Assembly: GCA_012932865.1 (NCBI GenBank)
Contig: SAXG01000144.1
Span: forward strand, 1-55,018
Source of the DNA: Amylostereum areolatum
Lineage: Eukaryota > Basidiomycota > Agaricomycetes > Russulales > Stereaceae
Reading direction: 5' to 3'
Length of the DNA stretch: 55,018 bases
The notes under the pieces are model-generated. The model searched no databases. It saw only the letters and a program-made list of their open reading frames with translations, and was not told the origin of the DNA. Position 1 is the first letter of the stretch. Each line of letters begins with the position of its first letter. Shown here piece after piece: positions 22,793-33,267 of this stretch. A program made the position numbers and the translations under genes.

Positions 22793-23816
22793 ATGTCTTC
22801 CGATCTGAAGCTTTACACCAGCAGTACCCCCAACGGTCGCAAAGTGACGGTCTACCTCGAGGAGTTGAAGACGGCGTACGGGATCACCTATGAGTGCGTT
22901 TCTGCTCTCTCTCTATAACCAGCCAATTCTGACGGTTCGTTTCGTAGTATTCACCAAGTTCAGCTCAGCAAACAAGAGCAGAAAGAACCATGGTTCATTT
23001 CCATAAACCCCAACGGCCGCATCCCTGTCCTCACGGACCTCGCCCGCAAGGATGCTGAGCATCCCGATGGCTTCCACATCATGGAATCCGGCGCCATCCT
23101 CCTCTATCTGGCTCAGACCCGCGACACCCAGCATCAGTTCTCCTTCGACCCCGTCGTGGATCCGATCCACTACAGCGAGGTGGTTCAGTGGGTCTTCTTT
23201 ACAGTGAGTCGACTGCACTCTTTTTGCATATCGATTGGAACGCTCATGATGGTTCCAGGCTGCTGGATTGGGTCCGATGTTGGGCCAGCGTACGTTCCCG
23301 TTCTTTTCCTCTACATCCTCTGTCCTGACGTGCCCCTGTAGTGGGATATTTTACTCGTTTACAGGAGGATGTGCCCGCGGCGAAGAAACGTATGTTCCTT
23401 TCATCTACGACTATTGGTTCTGAGCTCACCGGTCTGCACAGGCTTCCGTGACGAGACCATACGTCTGCTTGGAGTGCTTGACATTCGTCTGAAGGATCGC
23501 GATTATCTGGCAGGTCCTGGCCGTGGAAAGTTCACCGTCGCAGATATCAATGCCTATCCTTTGTGCGTCTCTTTCTTTACGCGATTCTTCATTTTCCCGT
23601 CCTCGTGTTTCCCCCTTACTGGGTCCCTCTCACGCCATCATTTGTTTCTGTTCCTTTTCTTCCGTTAGCATATACTCACGATCCTCTTCGATCAGCGTCT
23701 CCGCCCACTCCTTCGTCGGTCTCGAGCTCGCCGAGCATCCGAATGTCCAAGCTTGGTTCAAGAGGGTCGGAGATCGTGAAGCCGTTAAGGTTGGCATGGC
23801 GACCCCGCCATCCTAA
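22793..23816 (+). CDS. Glutathione S-transferase (Ure2p-like)
   Basis: GSTs join glutathione to electrophiles or reduce disulfides in the cytosol. Exons are 22793-22893, 22948-23203, 23259-23289, 23342-23389, 23442-23562 and 23696-23816, giving about 225 aa, a standard GST length. The thioredoxin-fold start is [20 protein letters not shown], with NPNGRIPVL (cis-Pro) and [12 protein letters not shown] (Glu-Ser glutathione-binding motif). The C-terminal helical domain contains [10 protein letters not shown], the usual N-capping Asp motif. The start TPNGRKV and the 'NPNGRIPVL' block match the fungal Ure2p-like group. A non-typical LGYFTRL follows exon 3. Two later introns are longer than the rest; the last is about 130 nt. 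Confidence 0.9.
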
Positions 23817-24599
23817 CCGAGTGCACTTCCTCTAACAGAGAAAAACTCACCTGTAGCATCATTGTGTACCAACGGTACGGAGGAATATCATCATGTTTAT
23901 CATACTGTTTAGGTAGGGAAGCCATCATCATGGACGCCAACTTCTGGGGACAGCCGCCAGCAATATGGACGTCGGCTGGGTGCTGAGTTGAATCTCGTGG
24001 TTCCTGTGGACATTCGTTTGTCTGAGGATGAAAGATGTGAACGCCGGCCCCAGGGCTTTGTCCCTCTCAAGTTTGAACAGACCCTGGGTATCCGGCTACT
24101 TCCTTCCTGATGCATGATGCATGATGCCATGTATCCCCTGTAAGTTCTGATAGACATTCGGAAGTGATCTGCTCCACCCCCCTTCGCAGTCTCAGTCAGC
24201 TAGTTATGGTACTTAGGGCTATCATTTTCTCCCCCGGGTAAGTGACTTCTGATCCCAGTTCTGCCCCACCCATTGACCATGTGTGCCAGGAAAGAGCAAG
24301 GGTCGGTGGCTCTGGATACGAGAACAATTGCCCTCGACCGTCAAATCATTCTTAGAGCCGTTTCAAACGTCTTTATCGATGATCAGCTCCTCTCAGAAAT
24401 GTGAGCCTCAAGGCTACGTACTGTCCGGCGCCTGGGCGTGTCCTTGTTGTCGGATCCACGCGTCCATCGGCGAAATGCTGTCGTCCCTTTTCCCAAAATC
24501 AGCGTCGGAGTGGGGAAGAGTGTGCTCTTGTGTTTCTTTCGCATCGCCTCCAGAGTATAAAGTACAGGGCGGTCCCTATATCCTGGCCCTGGAACGCGC
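23817..24599. other. Intergenic with a promoter at the right edge
   Basis: I see no gene here. GTATAAAGT near 24553 is a likely TATA box for the following gene, about 70 bp before its ATG. Confidence 0.5.
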
Positions 24600-24623
24600 A
24601 TGCATTTTTTTCAGACTCCCGGC

Positions 24624-25652
24624 ATGGATCCCTCGACGCACATCATGAACTCCATTCCACTGCCCGTGGTCCCTACAGAGCCGGCCTTCGCATTCGACTC
24701 GTACTTTGGTTCGTCTAGTAGCGATACGTCGCATGCTCAAGGCATACCCCTCGGAGGCAATCTCCCGCCCCTTGAGATGGACGTTTTCTTTGGCGGGACG
24801 GGGGATTTGTTTGGTGACATGGGATGGTCGCAGATGTATGGGTCTCTGCTCCCTGTGCCGGGCTGTACTAACGAATCTTGCCGACTCGTAGGAACCCGAA
24901 GTCAGGAATGTTGTCGAATATTGAGCCGTGGCCACACTTACCCGAGGCCACCATCGTCGGCGATGATGGATATCAACAAGCAGGCCGAACCTTCAAGCCC
25001 AGCTCGCACCGGTCGGATATCTTATCCTCCCACACACAGACGCACTCTCCGAAAGCCACTTCTCCTGGACCGTCGGTCGCGGAATCGCCCTTGTCGACGC
25101 GGTCCAAGCGGAGGCGTACTACTTCAGGGGACCCTGAGGAGACCGTCTACCACGACTCACCGACGGCGAAGAGGTCTCATGTGGCGAGCATGTCCGCCTC
25201 CGTATCTTCATCCGATAGCGCGAAGGCAAGATACTCACGCGGTCAAAGCATAGACGGAGGAGAAGACGATGAGCGGCGCGCTGCAAGTAATGCTTCCGCT
25301 AGGGCGCGGCGATCCCAGGAAGCTGGGCTCGTGGACACCTTCAGGACCTGTCTAGACCTGGACCCAACCGTGAAGCGAACCGATGTCTTCAAGTGTGGTA
25401 TGTGTGTCCTGTGCTTGTTCATGGACGCTGTTGCGGACGTTTAAGGGGATTTTGGCAATAGTGCTGAACGCCCTTTCGCATCGCATCACTCTGAAGGTCG
25501 ATCTGGACGAGGAGCGGCAAACGGTGCAGCGCCTCAGAGACGAGAAAGCGACGCTGAAGCGATGGATAGATATGCGGGAAAGGTGGTGGCGAGAGCGTAT
25601 GAGGAGGGTAGCGGAAGAATTGAATCGCGTAGAGTCAGCGAACACCGCGTAA
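24624..25652 (+). CDS. Putative nuclear protein with a bHLH- or zipper-like C-terminus
   Basis: Exons 24624-24835, 24892-25397 and 25462-25652 give about 302 aa. An in-frame ATG at 24600 is a possible alternative start, but it lies only about 45 bp after a TATA box. The N-terminal half is hydrophobic/acidic (MDVFFGGTGDLFGDMGW), like an activation region. The middle is Ser/Pro-rich with a basic cluster (RSKRRRTTSGD). The C-terminus has ASARARRSQEAGLVDTFRTC, a linker with DPTVKRTDVFK, then a long helix with LDEERQTVQRLRDEKATLKR. This resembles a divergent helix-loop-helix plus coiled coil and suggests a transcription factor, but no residue pattern is decisive. The second intron was chosen (donor GTATGT, acceptor AATAG) because only this junction keeps the helix in frame. 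Confidence 0.6.
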
Positions 25653-26532
25653 CGTTGTAATTTTCCTTAGAGAAGTTATGGACGACAAGGCGTCAGTGAA
25701 TATAGCATCCCGTTGTATTTCTTGTCAGGACAGCAGGCATGCGCTGAAGTCCGAGTCGCGATGATGCCATGGACCGGGGCGCTGGTACCGGCCAACTCGA
25801 ACAACCAGGCCGCAGTCAGGTCTCTGGACTCTAAGCTCTAAGCCCGAACTCCCGCGCCGTCTTGCATCGACTCTCACCGCTTGCGTCTACATACTCTCCG
25901 AACATTTTGAGAGGCTCAGTCTTGGTCGCGGTACTTCTTCGGCCATCCATAGCCGGAACAAAAAGACTCGAGTATACTGCCCCGTCGACCTAGCACAAAA
26001 ATAGATGGGACCCCCGGGCCCCCGGCGGCATTCGAGTCTCCCAAGGATTTTCCCAAACAACACCATACTCAGTATGGACCTCCGGCTTGTCCAGACGCAC
26101 TGTATCATCGCGTGGTGCGCGTGGTGAGTCAGTGCTCCAGCTCCAATCTCAGCTTGGAGACGCACACTACGTGCCACCTGTTGACGATTTGGATGGCGGC
26201 GTGTCTTCCCGGGTCCTGATATCCCCTTTTTACGCGTTCTTCTCAAGTTCTTACTTTTAGACCCAACAGTGCGCCGGGCAAGCACTAAGTAGTAACACAG
26301 TCGTGCCCTGAACAACGCCACTCGCAGATCTAGATGAACGGCGCTCCAAGAACCTTGCTGCTTGTTCTTAGACGGCCTGTCGATAAGGTGTCACCGGACA
26401 TTGTGGCACATACGACAACAACAGTCGAGCGTCACACCCTGTGGCTGCGCATGTCCTACTCAGTTGTTATATAGGCCTAAAGGCCCCTCTTTCGACCTCC
26501 ATCATAACCTCCCCTCACTCCGCACCTTAGAC
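25653..26532. other. Intergenic, no gene recognised
   Basis: Open frames are short. TTATATAGG near 26467 is a probable TATA box for the next gene, 65 bp before its ATG. Confidence 0.5.
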
Positions 26533-27213
26533 ATGAAAACTCGCTCACAACGCCTCTCGCTCTCGAGATCCGGATCCAGCGCGGGACTTGAAAGCAGTGG
26601 TACAGGAATGCACCCCGACACTCTAAAGAGCAAATCTAGACACGTCGCCGCGCGACAGCATTCCGCCACGGCCGTCGGCGAACCCTCCAGGTTTCGCACA
26701 TTGACAATGAAAACACCAACCGACCAATCCCGCCAGTCAGCATCTATGGAAAAGGAGAACGCATCTACGATAAGTTCAGCAAACGAACGGTCTTCTACCC
26801 CGCGCCGGCATCGTCGCAGGCGCAACTCGGACGACGCTGATGACGCATCTGAAGAGCATGGCACCCGGAAGCGACGTAAAGTGACCATGCCGGACGGTAT
26901 GTCTGTCCTAGGAGCTCCGATCATTTTCGCATACTGATGGTATCACAACGCGCTAACAGCAAATGGCGACGAGTCCGAAGGTCATGGTGTACAACCGAAA
27001 AAAAATCGAGTTCGCGTCCACGGACTAGAAGTGAAGATCCGCCAGCTTCTTTCCGACGCCGACGCCTCGGAAAAACGGCGCATTGCTTTGTCAAAGGAGT
27101 TCAAGGCCGTGGCGACACAAGTCAAGATGTATAGGATGAACGAGATCTTGCGGTCCAGGTTTCGAGACTGGCCGACGGTTTACGAAGCGGACGTCCCTTA
27201 CGAGCAAGAGTGA
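26533..27213 (+). CDS. Small basic nuclear-type protein, unknown function
   Basis: Two exons, 26533-26896 and 26960-27213, give about 205 aa. The first 120 residues are low-complexity, rich in Ser, Arg and Thr, with basic clusters (RRHRRRRNSDDADD; TRKRRKV) that could be nuclear localisation signals. The second exon is better ordered: VHGLEVKIRQLLSDADASEK, then ALSKEFKAVATQVKMYRMNE, predicted amphipathic helices. I recognise no family. The strongest support is the precise junction (donor GTATGT, acceptor CTAACAG) that joins two open frames, plus a TATA box upstream. It sits between the bHLH-like gene and Plavaka copy B. Confidence 0.55.
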
Positions 27214-27789
27214 CCTGGTGCAACGCTGGTGTGCGTCTTTATAGATATACTTAGTTTGACACCTGTACCACATACCCGAAAATATCATCGAATAAACGAG
27301 CATCGTCCAGTCAATGGTATCGTCGACTATGTCTGAGTCGGTCTGCCACTACCGGCGGGCAAGCCTGAAAGAGTTCTCGCTACTCGCTACTAGTTGAAGC
27401 TTACATACGCGTCAATGATGCAGCAGACATATAGATTATAATTACAGTAATACATACATACCCAGGTATACATGGTAGCCTCGAAGCGTATGAAGCTTGA
27501 ATCTGAGGCAGTTGTGCCGGAATATACACTCATAACACATCAACGTTCAACCCTCGTTTCCTTCGTCGTCAAAGTTAGACCTTTGCCAATCCGCCACTCG
27601 ACCACTGTCTTCAAAGTCTTCCACCTCCGCCAACGATTGAGATTCCGAGGTAGGAACTTGAAGTTCGGAAAGGCCTTCGCGATCTTGGAGCAGTCCCTCA
27701 AGCACCCCTCTGAACTCCGCGTGTATCTGGTGGCTGCTCGTCAGTTCGTCATGTAACTGCGTGGCGACTTGATACAGCGCTTGAGTGTT
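27214..27789. other. Flank of Plavaka copy B with a coding-like open segment on the minus strand
   Basis: On the minus strand an open segment runs from the transposon edge (27789) to a stop at 27547. It encodes about 80 residues (NTQALYQVATQLHDELTSSH ... DWQRSNFDDEGNEG) with helical, acidic, well-mixed composition unlike random sequence. It may be the 3' end of a host gene whose upstream part was separated by the insertion. I see nothing else here. Confidence 0.4.
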
Positions 27790-27949
27790 CATCAGGGAAA
27801 GCCTCTCCCGCAAATGCCGCGCCAAGGTCCTCTAATTAGCGTGCCATTTAGATGGTGCCCTCTAAGGCGGTCTAGTACGTCAAAAGGTGTCTAAGTCAAG
27901 TCCGAGGTTTTTAGAGGTTACACACATTGTCATTGTACGGACTCTCGGG

Positions 27950-30900
27950 CTAAAATACGGTCCTGTATGTATGGTGATCGAGGAATGAGCTGACACGGAA
28001 TTTAGTACACTCCTCAAGGACATTATAGCTTGTCCAATGACGGGGAGCGGTCGCACCGAAACGCGGGAAGAGCTGGACACTCCGTTGGATGTCTTCGATA
28101 GGGATGATTTCGGCGTCGCGTCGCCCATTGTGCACGGAACGAGACACACGGTACATCTGTGTGTCATCTTCTGGCTCCTTTGCGAACGGCGTGAACCACT
28201 CGATGTAGGCAAGGTGTTGTGGGGGTGTCGGACGTGTGGGTAGGTAGACGGTGTCGGCCGTCTTGGCAGATAGTCGGAAGACCACGCGCACTTGTGCGAC
28301 GCGGTAGCCTTGGTCATGACCGGTCAGCGGTGAAATCTCAGACGAGCAGCAAAGCTCACCTGCTACGCCGCGAGCACCTCCAGCTCCCGATTTAACCAAC
28401 ACGGTGTCAAACCGACCGGGAACGATACGTCCACGGGTGTCCCGCCGCTGAGGGCGAACATGGACAGCATCTTGCTCGTCTTTTCCGTCCTCGCGTTGCA
28501 GAGCGTCGTGATTCCAGAGCTTAATCTTGTGATACACGGCGATAGGTCTGGTCGGGATGAGTGTGTTATCAGCTTCGTGACGCGCGGGCCCAGGACCGAG
28601 ATCTGGGTAGTTACACTTGACAATGAATGCTGCGAGTGCATCGGAAAAGTCAACGGCGCCGTACAGTTCATGGAGTCGATCGAACGAGACGGCTGGGAGT
28701 GTTGGATGTTTCGTCATCTGGGTGTGCATGTGAAGGTGCACCTCTGGTGTCCGTTCCGAAGTGATAGGAGGGTGCCCCGAAGAGCGCCACTGAATGAACG
28801 CCGCATGCGCGTTGACCTTCTCGCGACGTTCGAGCCATGCCGTCATTTGTGGATATTCATCTTTTCGGTTGGTAGCCCTGTACGCGTCTTTCGCAAAGTC
28901 GATGTGCAGGCGTTCCGATTGCTCCGTGTTGCTGTTATCTGTTGTACCGAAGAGCACGATGCTTGGCGAGTAGTGCCGTGCACCATGAACTTTCGGAAGG
29001 TTGAAATCCAGCCGGATTCCGAGATCAATGAAGATCGATTTATTGTCGTGGAAGCGCCGAAGAGCATCGTCCATCTGCGCAAGGGTTTCATCGGTATGGG
29101 ATGGATATTGGGCAAGGTAGAGGAAGTCGAGAATTCCTCGAACGGCGCGGATGAGGTGGGCAGGACTGCGGCCATCTGGGAGAGGAAGATCTGCAATCAG
29201 ACCAAGGAGAATGCGCGCGATGTGCTTGTGCTCTGTACCCGACACCCGGACAAGCGAGCTGATCCCATGTGTGAAGAGGCGAGCGTGGTGGTTGGGTGGC
29301 ATCCGATGACAACGGGCATCAATTTCGTCGGGCCCAAATGCTTGCGGGTCCGAAATCCATGCAATGACATGCTTGATGACTCCTTGATACATCTGGTGGA
29401 GGATATCGGGTGTGCATGAGGCAAAGATGTTTACATAGGGCAAATCTTCCCAGAACGGATGGAAGATAGGGCGGAGGCGCGCCTCACGACATGCAGCGTG
29501 GTAGGTTGTGGGATCACCATCGGCCAGTTCAAAGACGTCCAATGCGTCGTCGGCATCACGGAAATCGAGGTCTGTGTCATCATCGTACTCTCCGAGAAGA
29601 GCGTGCAGAATCGGACATCTTGGACAGTCACCATAGAGTGTTGCCGTCACAAGAACCTGCTCCGGATAATCCCCAACGAATATAGCATAGATGGGATGAC
29701 AGCGACGCCAAACGCCATCACCGCTGACCATGGCGATTCCGGTTTCTCCGATGTCCTTGATGGGTGCAAGAATCCGACGCATGCACTCATGGAAAATGTT
29801 GCCGGTTGCACGGCGTCGGGCAGCCTTGTTGGAGATGTGGTCCAGTTTTGCTGTGGGCAGGTAGCCAATGAGGACTTGCGCCCGACGGGAGGGCTTGCGA
29901 CGGATGTCCTTCGGGATGTTTCCGATTGTCATGTAGACCGGGTATGCTGTCTTCCCGTGAAAGAGCGTGAGCTGAGTCTTGTCTGATGATATGATGAGGG
30001 GGATGATTGTTGCGCCAGGGAGTTTTGCCTCAATGCTTGTCTGCGGAAGAGAAAATTTGTGTTAGGTCGGAGGAGGGAACCGTAGAAGATGATGCCAAGC
30101 ACCTGCACGTTCCACCACCAAGTGCCCGTGTTCATCTCATCGTACATCCGAATCGTCATGTCGGCATCTTGGTAGTGGCGCTCCGGGACCGTGATCAGGT
30201 GTTGCGCAAATTCGGGGTCGCCGTACAGCGCGCGGATGCAAGGAACAATGTCGCGAAAGTACACCTCAAAGTTCTCGCCACCGACCTGGATCTCCTCCAT
30301 CGTGAACTTCGGCCGACCAGGCAGTTGTTCGTCGATGATCTTGTTGAGCTGAGCCGACGAGCAGAATGAGAGGTCGAGTTTCTCGGCAAGCTAAGTAAAA
30401 GAGGGTAATGAGCATTGAACTTGACGCGTGATCACTGGCAATTGGATGCATACCTCGTCCATCTGGAGGAGCTCAGAGACCGCGGTCGATGTTGGCCCAC
30501 GTGTTTTGGCCCAGTAAGCCATGGACCAGTCGAGTTTCGACTTGAACGGTGCCCAGATGTTTCCCGCACTCCCAGATTCCAAATGCGAACGCAGAGTGTC
30601 GTACTGTGACGCAGATACCTCTAAAGTGAGAGGTGCGCCAGCGCTCTCGCTCGGGAACGGCACGATCGTCGGGTGCACCCAGAGCTTTCCTTCAACACGT
30701 TGCCGTTCTTCGGGTGTAAAGAGGCGGCCAGAAGTATCTTGCGGAGCCGCTAGTTCGTCTGCAGGCAGTTCTCCTGGCGCCGATTGGGGTGCATTCGGGT
30801 TGATTACGGGCTCCAAGACGCGCCCGAGCTCCTCAAAGTTTCGCACATCCTCCTCTTCATCCGCTTCATCTTCTTCCGTGGTTCCTTGATTCCTGTCAGA

Positions 30901-31257
30901 GACCGACATAGGAGCCGGAAAAACATTGTCGACATCCATAGGAGTTGCACGAGGATTATCGGCAGTGTTGCCAGCTGGATTGTCGAGTCCGAGTTCGGCA
31001 GGTGTATAACTTTCCGAAAAGTAGTCTGCGCCGACGCCCGTGTTCTCTGCTGATAGGTTCTCCGCAACTTGAGGATTTGGCGGTGCCATAAGACCGGGGA
31101 ACAGGCTTTCTTGAAGAGCCTGGTATGCGGTGTGAGCAGCTTTGCATTCCTCGCGCGCAGTCTGTCTCCAGTGGTTTGTACGCCCGCGCGGCGAGAAGTT
31201 TTTGCTGCATCCGTTGCAAACTACGGAAGCCTTGGCTGTGGGCAGCTGATATGCCAT
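27950..31257 (-). CDS. Plavaka transposase, copy B
   Basis: Exons on the minus strand are 31257-30454, 30390-30103 and 30040-27950, mirror images of copy A with the same splice sites. The 1,060-residue product is identical in translation, including the C14/C17/H29/C38 knuckle and the DKTQ and GNIPKDIRRK motifs. The frame is intact although the element has lost its other end. Copy B could therefore still supply transposase in trans to copy A or to MITEs such as the one in the P450, but should not itself move by its original ends. Confidence 0.93.
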
Positions 31258-31573
31258 GAGGATACAGCGTGTGTTGGAGGTCGTGATGTGGAGGAGAGAA
31301 GGGTGCGTTATATCCAATTTCACTATGCGCGGAGGAAATCAGCCGCCTAAATTCACCAAGTCCGTCTAAAACTCACCAAGACCCCACCAGACGTGAGAGT
31401 GCTCACGCTCCGCAGAGCCCGCACTATTACGAAACCTACGGCCATGTCAGCAAACGGCGCAGGACTTATATTTGTACGCTCACCTCGCCGTGTCGACAGG
31501 CATCCTCGCTCTTCTTCCTCTTCCCCACTTTCCTTCTCCCCTCTTTTTCTTTTCCGTCCCCCCCGTCAACGGC

Positions 31574-32982
31574 ATGAGTTACCAGTCACGCACATTGAGA
31601 ACGTCGCAGCGCAACACTTCCTCGGCCTCTGGGACCGCCAGCGCGGCACTCTCGCCAGCGCAGAAGGCTGCTGCTACTCGTGCTCGCACCAAGGCGTCGA
31701 AGGCTGCCGCTGCAGCGCAATTACAGCGAGAGCAAGCTCCTGTGGATGGTACGTCAATAGCTTTTCCCATCGAATCACAGACCACTTACCATTTTTTTTC
31801 CGCTGGCTCCGTGGGCCGTGGCCGAAATAGATGTTGCATCCGAGCCTGTTACTGCCGGTATGTTGTATTGCTGTCTTTGTTGGTGTCTTCCGACGCTCAC
31901 ACTTCCCTCCTTTAGCTGCGGGCAAGAAACGAAAGGGGGGGAAAGGTGTTCAGGCCAATGGCCCAGCGGCGAAGAAGTCAAAAACTCGGAAGTGTGAGTA
32001 CGTTCGCGTTCAATCGCGTGTGTTCCCACGGGCTGACATTGTCGTTCCACTTTCTTTAGCGCGCGCTCCTCAGCTTGTTCTTCAAGAGGACGAGCTTCCA
32101 CCGGTTGCACTCAAGCTCTACGTGGACGGGACGAAAGGCAAGGCAAAGGCGGTTACCTCGGGTCACACAGGTGTTGCCATGATTGAGGTACATAACTTTC
32201 ACTTTGTATCAGGTTCCGAGTTGCTGATTGACGGATTTGTTTGTAGGACGAAAACGACGATGACGACGATAACGGCCTCTCGCCGCTCTCCGAAGACGAT
32301 TTTGACGCGATCGAAGATGACGACGGGGACGAGTTGGCGAAGACGAACCCGACGCAGTTCCAGCGTCAGGTGAACCTCGAGGTATGTGTTGTCCTTAACC
32401 TCCTCAAGTGCAGCATGCTAACGGATACTATAGCGTCCTACATGGCTCTCCAGTGCAAATTCGGCTGCGTCTTCAAGCCCATCTTTCGTTCCCATTGATC
32501 CTTGCCTGAGTCGCCTCGATGCCCCTCAAGCCGTTGCGGGACCGTCGACTTCTAACACAGCTCCTTCTCCTCCGTCCGCCGTCCCTCCTGTTGCCCCGGT
32601 CTCGGCTCCTCTTCCTCCACCCATTCCTGTTTCTGTCCCCGCCGCCGTTCCATCCGCTGCCGCTGCCACCACCGCTGCCGCTGCCCCATCCGCTGCCACT
32701 ACCGCTGCTTCTGCCACCGCTGCCGCCGCTCCATCCGCTGCCGCCGCCGCTGCCGCCGCTCCACCCGCTGCCGCTGCCGCTGCCGCTGCCGCTGCCGCCG
32801 CCGCCGCCACGGCTCCTCCTCCTGCCACGGCTCCTTCCACGGCTCTTCCTGTCACAGCTGTTGATGCTGCCCTCGGAGAGCAGGTCCAAGTTAACGAAGA
32901 TACCACTGGAGGTAATGTCCGCCAGAGATACCTTTGGCGAATTTTAGGTCTCAGACCAGCGAAGGGGGATGAAAAGAAATGA
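31574..32982 (+). pseudogene. Truncated DUF6532-type gene of Plavaka copy B
   Basis: Exons 31574-31748, 31831-31857, 31916-31993, 32060-32187, 32247-32381 and 32434-32982 mirror the first six exons of copy A. Similarity ends at 32953, within exon 6, right after RYLWRILGL. The frame then runs nine codons into flanking DNA (RPAKGDEKK) and stops at 32980, giving about 363 aa made only of the disordered N-terminal part. The folded DUF6532-like domain is lost. The Ala tract is four residues longer than in copy A. Confidence 0.85.
32640..32815 (+). repeat. GCTGCC/GCCGCC microsatellite in copy B
   Basis: This is the same repeat as in copy A, in the opposite orientation, with five GCTGCC units where copy A has three. 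It encodes Ala in the frame of the DUF6532-type gene. Confidence 0.85.
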
Positions 32983-33267
32983 AGGGGGTCGCCCAAGGCC
33001 CTGACTGGCCGGTTTATCTTTGAACTCTTAGCGTTCACGGGGTCATGCCCGCCTGAACGTCAGGTTTATTGTTCCAATTCTTTACGGTGCTTTGAAGAGG
33101 GCTAAGTAAGTAACCTAGTATCCGTATAATTCAGGACTCATCACATACAATAGGGTTCCTTTGGGCAATAGCCGCTGGGTGTGTATCCCGAACGAAGCCT
33201 CACTCGGACGACGAGCTTCAGATTACGCCTTGTGGAACAACTGGCAGGTCCTTCTTCTCGTTGTGAA
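32954..33267. other. Junction region beside truncated copy B
   Basis: This is unrelated sequence following the copy B break. It holds GT/AG-like signals and AATAAA-like A-rich runs on the minus strand, consistent with a 3' UTR for the next gene. No Plavaka terminus is visible here. Confidence 0.45.

Larger units (their letters stand above)
27790..32953. mobile_element. Plavaka transposon, copy B, truncated and inverted relative to copy A
   Basis: The terminus at 27790 reads CATCAGGGAAAGCCTCTCCC. From there to 32953 the sequence mirrors copy A (position A + position B = 49303 in the transposase half). Identity stops abruptly: copy A continues from 16362 through another 1.66 kb to its left end, whereas copy B enters unrelated sequence at 32954. 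The transposase translations are identical over 1,060 residues, so the copies separated very recently. The only length difference I found is 12 bp in the GCTGCC repeat, plus the outermost terminal base (G/T). Confidence 0.93.
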
